NCBI GenBank assembly: GCA_002633005.1
Contig: NMRA01000150.1
Coordinates: 437,707-501,706 of the forward strand
Direction of reading: 5' to 3'
Source: Phoronis australis
Taxonomy: Eukaryota > Phoronida > Phoronidae
DNA length: 64,000 nucleotides
The position numbers and the translations under genes were made by a program. The notes beneath the pieces were generated by a model, which saw only the letters and a list, made by a program, of their open reading frames with translations, had not been told where the DNA came from and did no database searches. Positions 35,501 to 47,500 of this stretch are shown here, piece after piece (within the stretch, counting starts at the first letter, position 1; each line of letters opens with the position of its first letter).

Positions 35501-38500
35501 GTCACCGCTCTTTTTACAAATACGTGTAACGAAATGCGTACAGAAAGGGAATGAAAGTATTGTAGCCCCTAAAATGGCCAACCACGAGGAGCTACGTGTT
35601 GCCTAATTCCACTGCAGCCAACGTCTGTACAACAGCCTAACAATACTCACATGTTCTAGTTCCCAGCCAAATTCGTTAGTGTTGGAAGTCACGGTCCAGC
35701 CGCACGTGTCGCCACTGTCGAAGTCGCATGTTATCCCATTTACTTAACAATAAAGTCAATAGTTGTCAATAAGCACAGTTAAAACTGAGAAAAGGCAGCT
35801 ACCCTCAATTTGATGTAACGATTCATTCAGATTTCAACGAGGTCAATGCAAAATATTATTCAGGCTACATCGTTTTTTCGCGTAATCATTATCAACCCCA
35901 ATTATCAGCCGGGCACCTCCGGTATTTTCGTTGCTTCAACGCACGTGCGGGCTTCAGTCATACGGCAAATCGTGTTACTTTCAAATTGGAGAGTGATTGC
36001 TGGTATGACTGAAGCTTGAACATGCGCTGAAAACGTACACTTCGAAAGCGGAATTTAACGTTACGAAAACACCTGAGATGTTCTGGATGACTATTCGAGG
36101 TGAGTGAAATTATTTCATAACTTATAGTTTTCCAGGTAAAAAAGATACTCACTGTAACAGTTTAGGCCGTTGCCGTAATATCCAGGTTTACAGAGACATG
36201 TATAAGTACCTATGCTGTTAATGCACTCGGCATTGGAGTGGCATGTGTGCGCTCGATTGCATTCATTCATGTCTGGAAAAACAATTTCGCTCCGTTTGGG
36301 TTTCAATTTGCACTAAAGGGCCATAACTGCAGCTGTAACTAAATGAGCCATTATAATACATCGCGCAGGGCAGAGGTTGTCAACATCGAATAGTTATGAC
36401 ACCGTTGCCTAGTTAATCCCTGTTTGGCACCTTTCTCGAGCACGTGCCGGGTCAAAGTTTAACCTCTAGCTATAACGCACTAAGGCGCAAATCAGGATAA
36501 GACCGAAGATTGACAATCCAAAAATCCTCAAAAGTTGAAATGGCATCTCGTCGATGTCAATGTTGAATTCTTACCCATGCGCTTCCGAATGAGCTGGCAA
36601 ATCAAGTCAGAGGCATTGCACACATGCGCGATTTTTGTTTTGCAATGTTAGGGATGAAAAGCCTAAAAAGTTTGAAGTATTTTCTTGAGTGGCTCATGGT
36701 TTTGAGGTTCTTGGTGGTATATGGAATTGAATCCCATCATTGTAAGGAATGTTGTAACACCGATTTTATGAGAGTTAAAAACCTGAATCGTTTTAGGTTG
36801 GTTTAGCCAACGAAAAGGCACCCAAGGACGTCTTACCCTGAAATTTACTTTTAACAACGATATTGCACCCCACAAGCAATCTGACCCGTAACAAAAGATG
36901 GTCCTCCAAGCAGCCGCATTAATTTACTTTATAAATATTTTTTCGGCGAAGAAAAAATCATGGGAACGGGAGACTAGGTACGTGGCAGCTCACCGATGCA
37001 TTCGCGGTCGCTTTCTTCAAATCCTGCCTTACAGACGCAGCCATAGCTCCCCATGGTGTTCACACAGTCGGCATTTTGGTTACACTGATATGTTCCAGTA
37101 GCACATTCATCGACATCTATCAATGAAAAGCATGAAATAATCAAATTTTGTTTTACGCACCAGTTTGCTGGTTAACTTTTTTGTAATTAAGGAACTATCA
37201 CAGCGTCAGCTCAATTTTGAGGTCGTTAGAGGTAAGCGAGAGATGAACGTCGTCTGAAATGTATGGAAAAGAGAATAGAGAGAACAGAAGCAATGAAATG
37301 TGTCGCCCCCTAGCGGCGAGTGAATTTTTTCCTAAGTTAAGACCGCGTTACAAATCTGGCGATATTCCACGAGATATCGTCGTGTATTTTTGATGAGAGC
37401 ACATGATTTTCGCTACTCCTTTTCTCGGCGCGAGACAGCTATTGAACTGTACCTAGATCAAAACGTGTAATTTAGTGTCTTATGATTCACGGTGCATGAC
37501 CCCCCACATTCTTCCAAATATGGTGCAAGAGCCACTGTGTCACAAACACAGTATTGAATTTGCTGTTTCAGCTTACCTTGACAAACACCGTCTTTATTTT
37601 TGTAGCCAGCATCACACCTGCATGTATAGCCGCCTTCCAGATTCATGCAACTACCATTCGTCCCACAGGGGTCAGGTGAGGTAGCGCACTCGTTCACGTC
37701 TGATAATTAAAAGAGTTTTACATGTCATCCACGGCGACTTTAAGTGTGGACGAGGTGAGACATTATGGACAAATAAACAAGTAAAAAGCGTTCTTTACAA
37801 AAAGTGTGGTTTGTTCATGCCTTTCATCTTTTATCGTTCCAATGCAACCAATCAAAAAGTCATATTTAACCCAATTAACATTTTTGCGACCTGAGTTTAA
37901 AATTAGGTGGCCATTTAGGAATACCTTATGTTCGCAAATTATCTTAAAATTTCGCAGAAGGAGCTACAACCATTCCCAGAAAGCTTCCTCGATGTTAAAA
38001 CAATCACCAAAGACTGGATACAGTGTGCAACTTTCCCAAGTTGTTCTCAGGTTCGCATCTTTTCACTTATGTCCTTGACCGTTATTTGTGACCAAGAAAA
38101 ACCGGCTGTACTAGATGTCTTTGTCACACTAAAAATTACTTAAAAAAGCTTTGACGCAAATGTTTAACAGAATTTTCTAAAAAAATTATCTGTCGTGCTT
38201 CAATCTTAATGATGGCTTATTGAGCAATGTTATGTCCAAAATCGCCCCACTTAGTCATAGCTGATCACTTGATGCAATGTTCTTTGTCTGAAGCCGCGTC
38301 ACGTAATCCAGTGGGTGGAGCGATAATCAGTTCACTGAGAGACTCATCAGTTTTGCTGGTGGAAGATGGAATAACTTGCAGTAGTGCAACTTATCCCACC
38401 ATAAAGCGGAGCGTTCGCGCACGCACGCACGCACACACACACACACACACGCACACACGCAAAGTTGTCACAAGTGCAGTAAGTTGCGCTAGTTTAAATA

Positions 38501-41500
38501 GCGTCCAAACAGCATTCAAACTTAGCGACAACTCGTACCAGAAGTGTCAGCTGTTCTACGGTAAGTCTGCGTGTAGACGACACCTTAGTTAACGCAAGAG
38601 TGTTTGCAGATGACGGGCCAATTAGATACTGGTAACGTGATCTGTCGTAAACACATGTAGTGGTAGTAGTTACGGAAAATGAATGTAGTGGTAGTAGTTT
38701 TGGAAATGATGGTGGCTGTGATTGATGAAGGTAGCGTAAATGATGGTAGCGGAGTGGTGATTGTGACGTCAGTGATGGCGGCGCCAATTATTACAATGCT
38801 CTTTTAGCGTCTGCGATAATGAGAGCGATAATGACGGCAATAATGACGGCGACAATGACGGCGATAGTCATAACAATAGCGGTGGCTATCCTGAGCTATT
38901 CTTACCGTCACATACAATTCCATCGCCAGCAAAACCACTTTTACATTCGCACTTGTAGCTTCCGTCTGTGTTGATACAATGAGCGTACTTGTGGCAATTG
39001 TGCCTACCCAGAATGCACTCGTTGACATCTAAATAAAGCAATATGTATCGTCTGCTAAATATTGCGTAACACCGAACAAATTCTTCGCCAAATGCATCAG
39101 ACATAATATAAGAAGGGGAGGATAAATAATTTCCAAGCGTTCAGACATGGAGCGTAGATTCGAACTCTAGGCTAATAAGAGTTCTATGATATGAGCAATA
39201 TCGATATAAACATTTGAATGTTTATAGCGAGATTGCTCATGCTATTGTGTTAAAACACAACACCGCTATTTAACTCTATGCCACTACGTATCTGTGCTGT
39301 GTCATTGATCAGGAATACATCATTTTCTGGTATTAGCCATAGACTCTTCCCTCTGACACAGCGCCACCTATACTGAATGTGACATTGTGGAAACATGATG
39401 AACGACACATGGAATTTCGTGTGTGTATGGGCATGTTTGGTCGGAAGTTTATCCATCACATCGCCACCTCTTGCATACGGTTTCTATGCACTGTAGTTCT
39501 TTGGATTTAGCCACGGGATCGAGGTTGTCTTGATTTTGTTTACTTCGACAACTGTCCGGTTTAATAAATTGCAACTATTCAAGTTGATGTGATCGCCATA
39601 CTACGTAACAGTAAGCTGAAAGATTTCAGCCAACGAGAATGCCTGAATGTTATGACTTCGTTTCATTACTCTAGCCAATGAGAAGCCATTATAAACAACT
39701 CCACACAGTGCTACCTGATCGTAGCACTGTGAAAAAGTGTAATAGAACTCTAGCCCTGAAATGCCAACTCCCGCACGTGACCAAAAGGCTTGTAACCGCG
39801 AGACTAGCTGCGAGAGTTAGCACTGACGGCTGCCTAGTCGACTTAGTCTTGATCGCAAGTTTTAGTTATCAAATCAAGCCTAATTTCATTGCTTCGTTTT
39901 CATTTTATTATAGTTCAAGACTCCTGAGGTACCTTATAATCGACGATTTCTGGGCAAAATTAGTCAGCTAACCCGACCATTACAGTTTTCATTCTTCAAG
40001 CATCGACTCCTGTGGCCCTGGGTGGATGGCGGGAGTAGTTTGGCCTTCTGCTATCCACTTACTACGTAAGCCGACACCATGCAGCCGAATAAAGCAATGT
40101 TTTTCGTGAAAATATTCTGAAATCTTTTCAGCTCCAGTCGTAGAACCACTTTCATATTACGAGCCAGTTTTTCAAAAATACATTTTTGGGTGTTAAAATT
40201 ACCTTACATTATTTTAGGGGAAGAAGTTACTAAGTTTGTGCGTGTGTGTGTGTGCGTGTGTATTATTACTGTTTTCAATTATTTCTATAATAGTTCATTT
40301 GTGCTAAGTTTACCTGTTGCACAGATCCCGTTTTTTTGTCAATACGATTTCTGAGAAGTACACACATCCGTGAAATAACAAAATAAAATTTAAAAGAATG
40401 AAGAGTTTACATTGTAAAACAACCCAACCCAGTACTTTGTATTGCTGACAGCGTACGGTGTATTTGCCAATTGCCCCGCTCTTGGCGGACAGTCCCACCT
40501 TTTTGGAGTTTTCCACCATCCCGCCACACCATCTCAATGTTTATCACCTACTATTGTAATTTCCCACGCGACATGGCCATATTTTCCCGCTCGACTAAAA
40601 AAGAAATGAACGGTTTCTGCGGCACCCGCAATTGACCTATGCCAGGATTGTGGCTTAACTGGCCAATCAGAACGCAGTATTCTTGTCACACCTTTTCTCT
40701 GCGTTTCCAAAGTGCCATTTTACCCGACAAACGACATGTTGTCGGGTAAAGCTTATTTTTTGTCGATAACTCAAGAAATTGTGAGATAAGAATGATGAAA
40801 CGGTGTTACTATGGCGTGGGTAACTCTGACAGCCGTCATGCAGCTAGAGAAGAATTTCCAGTCACTTTTTGGGCATTCCCTAAGGTGAAAAGTGATGTCG
40901 ACTGTGGAAACTATGGATCAAACTGTGTGGAAGGCCACACGAGCAACTGAACTTAGCAATGTTGCTTGATTACTTGAAGGTTAAACACAATTTGTTCCAA
41001 GATACGCACTTTTCAGCTTAGTGGCTATTGTGTAGGCCTGTCAGATTTTGACTCCAGAGCTTCACTCGCCTGGCCGCCTTTTGTATCGGCACCTGCTGGA
41101 TCCTAGCACTAGCCCCAGCGGTAGTCTCCGGAAATTGCTGTCTTCATGGAATTTTTATTATTTTTCATTTATTTTGTCCGACTGGACATCGTTTTTTTCC
41201 GTAGCAAAGGTGAGGGACATTTTTTGTAATTCATATACCCGAAGTCTGGCGTTCAACTGAACTTCTCTCCAAAACCGACAAAGATTCGATCTGCACAGGA
41301 GGCCACTGGATTGCTGAATGCAAAGAATTGTTTGAGCTGTTTTCATGAAAAAATAAGCAGTTAACTTACTTTATGTTGAAAAATCTAGTTTACACTTCGC
41401 GTGCAGAGTTAAAGCGACCTATTTTGTAGTTGTTTCTTCAAACATGATGCTTGGATTTATGAAACTTTAAAAAAAGAATTTGAGTTAGTTTTGTAAATAG

Positions 41501-44500
41501 CCATTTTTGCTACTACACCAGAATTGTCATATTTTATAACCACATCTAAGTGATCATGCTTCGATTCTTAATGCTTTCAAACTTAATTTGAAAATTGCAA
41601 CATTGTAACAACAGTATATATTGCGTCCTGAGTTGAAAGAGCCACCAGCATTGTGAAATCTTCGGGTGTCTCTCTATAACTATCACCTATCAACCAATCA
41701 CATGTGTCTCGTTCATTAAAATGGGCGTCATTAGTAATTATTTGAAATTTCCCTTACAATGTCGGTGTCCAAACTGCAGAAGTTCTGATTGACAGTGGAC
41801 GTCTAACTCATACATTGGAGCGTCGTTGCCAGGGAGACCAGAGTTCTACAAGGGTGTCTACTGAATGACAAGCTTCGACAGCAATCTATACTGGATCAGT
41901 CAATCGCACAAGTGTCATGGCCGACCTCCTTTAGTGGAGAACGTACTAGATACCATGTGTGCAGATAAACGAGAGTAGCTTCGCGTGAGAAATCTTCGAA
42001 CGGGCAATTGTGTTTTAACCCTTAATCTAGAAAATTGTCCCTGTCTGACTATGGTTAACACAAAATGCCGAAAATTTGAAGATGGAAACCAGAGTCGAAT
42101 GCCCTGGAAGAGTTGACCCAATACTATACAGATAGCTCTTTCAAAAGTGTAGGGCTACCTGGCGTGCGTTCAGTAGACGCTAGGACCTACGCTAGGACCT
42201 AGCCAAAAGCTAGTCAAGGTCACGTGCTCTTATTTTATATACACTGCAATATCTCGCGTAATCTCGCTAAGTCTCTCTTTTAAGCTAGGTCCTAGCGTTA
42301 CTGAACGGGAGGACTGGTCATTTTTCTTCACAAACCATGCGCGCATCCGGAGGGGAGCGCCCCCACTCCATTTGGCGAAGTGGGCAAAAAGGTCCACCTC
42401 AGAGAAACAAAAAGTCCGAGAAAACGAGGCAAAAGTCCAGTAAGAAGGCTGGAATTCGGCGCGAATGCACGATTCATAGCTTTGTTTGTAGTACCCCTTT
42501 TCATTTTGTAGTCCCCGTTTTTTAGTCCCCGTTGTTTTTAGTAAAAGGCCCACATTCTCAAAAATTCGAGCCCCCTATACTATATTTCAGGCTAGGTGCG
42601 CGCATGCAAACACTAACAGTTATGTTGTCATTGCTGCGTGCAGTGTGTAAATTCCGTTTTTTGAAGATTTATGGAAAGCGATTCATTGATCAAGTGTTGC
42701 ATGCATTCTGATTACAATGCAAATCTTGTTTTATAGTTTAAATTTCCAGATTTCTGACATTTTTTAAAATTATTTGAAAACAGTTTCCTTACCTAAGACA
42801 AATTTATAGACGTGCTCCTTGCTTTGTGCTCTGACAGAAAGGTAGTCTCTGTTTCCCAGCGTGTTAGTGAATTTCAGATACGCTTTACACCCCATGCGTC
42901 CAAAGAATTTGTCTTGCGCTTTGATGTTGGCCGTAAAATTGAAAAGTTTCACCAACGTCGCGTTTTGAAGTGGTTCAACTGCGTCTGACTGGAATATCAC
43001 CTCTTTATTGCTGTGTGCCTTCTTACTCGTTATGTACGTCGTACGACTGTAAAATATGGATTAGACGAGTTCAAGTGCGTACTTTTAGTGAAGAACATGA
43101 ACATGGTGAGTTTTTATTTTGATACTTTGCTGGAAGAATATCTCAAGGAAAACAGCCCTGTTGCGTTCTTATCTATGAGAGACATATGCTAGTACTTATC
43201 GAACTGGTTACTCAATTTTTCGACAGCCTATTTGAATATTTTACAGATTTGGTCCGAAGGACAAACATTCCGAAGGCTTCCGTGTTCAGCTTATAATTCA
43301 GGCGAACTCTATGTCCAAAAAGTACCAATTTGCATGAATACCCATATCTGCGAAAACCCTTTGCGGATTTTTTCTGTAGTGTGAAGACTTATATGTTCCG
43401 TCCACTCAAAAGTCCGACCGTTGAATATTTATCCAACTATTTATTTTATCTTCTCGGTAACCACTTCAGTCAATCCGCCGATTTCGAAGTGGGCACAATC
43501 GGAAATTTTTGCATCATTTAAAAAATAAAAAACAGATATCTACAATTAAATTGTTTGTAGTGTTCAAGTAAATTAAATGCACAAATACTAACATAAACAA
43601 ATAAAAATGCTGGTGTTGAAGGGTGTTAAACCACACACAAAGCGAGCGAGGAAGTCACAACAAACTGAGGATTACAGCCTTGAACGGCCTACCAACACCA
43701 TGTATTTCTTCTTAAAGACGAGGAAATTGGACCATAGATGGTGACAGTCCCCAGCCCGTTGTAAGCGTGTACCTCTGTAGGCAAGTATTCTTTTGTTGCG
43801 GTTGGTCGTTGATCTTCCATATCCCATGCAGTCTGTAACACACGCTCCTCTACTGTAATTGGGGAATTTCCAACTGCTATTTTTAGGTTGGTCAACCTTA
43901 AATTTGCGTATTCGAAAGTGACGCTCGTTGGCATTTACGACTCATTTACCAAAATTTGGTCGTTAGAGCTCTTTGGTTTACACTTTAACATTAGCCTCTT
44001 TTTCGTATATGTTCTCCGGCCCTGGTTTTGAAGATGTTCTGGTAGGTATGTTACACAGTTGTCCTATATGACGTCACGACAGCCAAAATGATGTAAGACT
44101 AGTATACAGGGTCAGGTGAATAACCAAATCTACGTATTTCCTGACTGTAAAAATTAGAAAACGCTGAGAAACCTTTCTACACACGCATGCGACAAGCTCC
44201 ATCCCGGCATATCAGTCATCGCATGCTATTTGTATTTATGTCAGGCGGTTGCAGTTTAGAATAGTTGACAATGCTTTTACAGACGACGCAGTCAGTCTCT
44301 GTTTGGTTTCAATCGTCATGCCTATTCTTTTCTTCGATTAGGGTGTCGTTGATATGTTTGATAGTTTTAGCAGCAGAGAAGCACGGTTGTGTCAACTGCA
44401 TACATGCTAACTTTACGCGGTTTTACTGATCTGTTAAAGAGGCCCGTAACGCAATGAACAGACTAAATTGCAATATTGAGAGTGGTTCTCTACCACACTG

Positions 44501-47500
44501 AAACAGAACTCAACCTGTTTACTAGGTATTTTTAGGATTTGTTCGTAAAGATTTTTAATTTCTGTTAATAGTAAAGCATTTTCTTTTAGTTTCAAAAATC
44601 AAAAACAAGATCTGTCAACTGCTCGCCACTTTGTCAATTTTTCTCCCACAATGCAAAGCACATCTCCTTAGCTGGAATAGCAAGACATAGACGTAGCACA
44701 TTTCCCTTATATAGAAAATGTGACCTTTGACCTTAAGTGACTTTAAACAACTGACTGTGAGCGCATGAAAGCATTTATCATAAGTGGGAGGCAGGTAAGA
44801 AACTCTGTGGTAACCACAGGGTTTTTCCTTCGCGCGTATTTCAACAATCGTGAAATTTGTGAATTTTTTGGAAATTTCCTCACAGAGGAAAGTAATTACC
44901 CTGTACTAAACGTTGCGAGATGATACTTTCTACAGGAATTGTTTATAAGATATTTTTGACGAGCGTTCGCGTTCCATGCCTATATTAGCATCGTTTACAT
45001 ACATGTAAAGCAGGTCCAACATTTACGCTTTGACACAGCGCCACCTATACGGAATTCCTTGCCTGGGCATCAATGCGCATGCCTTGGTCAGAAGTATACC
45101 GATCGCATCGCTACCATGCACTTGCACACGCTTTTATGCACTGGTGGGGCTTAAATCACCGGATCGGGGTTCCTTGATTTTGTTAACTTCGACCAGTGCC
45201 CATTTTGATAAAATGCAACTATTCAAGTCGCCATACTCGGTCGCTGTAAACTGAAAGGGGTTTCCCAGATTTCAACCAATGGGAACGACTGGATGTTATG
45301 ACGTCGGTTTTATTACTTAAACCAATAAAAAGCCATGTTAAACATGCGACAGTACCACTGTGAACTCTTGGTGGATACCACTCTTCACATGAAGTGACAG
45401 TGCTGTCACCCGCTCACGTCCGTGGCTCACCAACGACTACGTAAATCATCAGCAAACCACTTCAAGTTCGATCTCACACAGGCTATGGTGAGAGAGTAAT
45501 CTGATATGGTCAACCGTATCGATTCAAAGTTTTTTGAGGTCGACAAAAATACCCATGTTGTAAATAGTCCACGAATATCTCAAGAAAAGTTCAAGTCATC
45601 ACAGATTGTGCGGGGAGACATCCCGACTGCGAGGCAACCTCCCGACTGTGCGGGGCGACATCCCGACTGTTCGTCACTTGGTATGCGTAATGTTGAGGAT
45701 GTGCATTCATTTTTAAAATTTTTAAAACAACGTGGACGATAATTAGTTACGCGATATTTACCGCCCTCCTTGCGAAAAAGGCGCCATTTTATCCTCTTCC
45801 ATGCGACTGATATTAACTGTATCTAGTGATTTGTTCAAAGTAAATGTCAGCGATTTACTGTCAGCGATTCCGCAGACTTCTGAGTTCACTAGGAGGTACC
45901 TCGTCGGTACAATTAATCTGAGTTAAAGTGATTTGAACGACGCGTATCGGGAAAATTTTGGGCTTGTTTCGAATGCATATAAAAGTAGAGTAGGAAATCA
46001 CAAAAATATCTAGAAGTTTTATTTTGAGTACAAAGACTAGAGATCGAACCTGGGTGGATGTAAAAGTCACCGATCCCACGTGATCAATTGAACTGCTTGC
46101 TGAACGTCTCCCACTGGGTTTATGGATAAGTTTCAGGCAACTGATTGGAGATACTGGAACTCTTCGATCAAACGGTATTTCGATATAATGGGTTGTCAGG
46201 CAGGGGCGAGCTTTGGGTCATTGGGCTGTCAGGGATGTCCTATGCACGTGAGTCGCTGAAAAGTCTGCCTAGTGTTACTCGATTCAACGATACGTAATAC
46301 GTAACGTATCCATTATCTGTCATATTGGATAATTCCTGAGAGGCAATAAAACACTTAGAGAACGTTTAGAAAACTAGCTTGCCGCCAGATATACTTCATT
46401 GAAAGTTAAATCAGTTTTTGGCAATAGTAAGATTAAGAAACGGACGATCGGCGCCCAAATAAAAAAGTTCGTGTTCAAGGAACACCTCAGAGAATAGCAA
46501 CATATACAGGCATTGTGTTAGCAACAATCACCAAGCCAATTCAGTTAGTATTATCTGCAGACAACCTAATAAGGAATTACTGTACATTAAAGAGTCATTG
46601 GCCATTCCGCCGAACCAGCGTGCTACTGATTCTCTGCATAACATGCTGAGATCAGTGACCCCGTAACTATGGTGATGACCAGCTACTCACTATTCCCTGT
46701 ATCTCTCACTTCATTTTATGGATGTTACCCGAGCTGTATGTTAGCACTTGTCGTCCTTTGTAAATAATTATTGTGGTGATGTCTGATGAATAGACGAAAC
46801 GTTGACTGAACATGAACTTGTTTATTTGTGCGGCGATCGTCCGTTTTTTAAACTTCATTGAAAGGTCATTTGATTATGCTCGTACCTGCAAGTAACCGAA
46901 AGCTGCGACTGAGTTGATAAGGTATTGGTGACATGAATGGTTAACGACGCCTTGACGACCGTGTTGCAACCCTTATACACTTGTACTCTTCCAACATTGT
47001 CTCCATCGAACTTAGCCACAACAGATATGATCGGCTTCTGTTCTTCTGCAGACGCCATGAGAAAAGACTGGAAACAAAAAGCAATGAATTCACTACAATC
47101 CGTTAAGTTTCACTTAATGATACCCGAGTGGTTCTTGGGTTTTTCATTTTATTGCCTGCCTGAAGATAAGACATGGCCTGTCTCGAATTCTAGCCGTTAC
47201 AGGTATTTAATATAACAATTCTTATGATTCCTCTTAGCGATCTTCTCTATAGTTGTCCTGCAGATGATGGACAAATATACAAAGAGTTTGAGCGAGCACG
47301 AATGAAAATTGAAATGGAGTGGATGTATGAACATTGTACTGGAATGGATGTATGAACATTGTAATGGAGTGGATGTATGAACATTGTAATGGAGTGGATG
47401 TATGAACATTGTAATGGAGTGGATGTATGAACATTGTAATGGAGTGGATGTATGAACATTGTAATGGAGTGGATGTATGAACATTGTAATGTAGTGGATG

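Larger units (their letters stand above)
30084..35650 (-). other. Long intron within the MAM domain
   Basis: It contains a 70-bp tandem pair at 31014-31160 with G- and C-runs, a tandem array at 31780-32040, a G/C-run block with an N at 32776 (32810-32892), and family B copy 3. No additional exon was found, though the MAM sequence looks short across this junction. Confidence 0.5.

Noticed and set aside
45861-46079. Minus-strand frame considered as a missing exon between EGF-MAM exons 2 and 3
   Set aside because: No acceptor and donor pair in the required phase 2; the sequence does not resemble the neighbouring exons.
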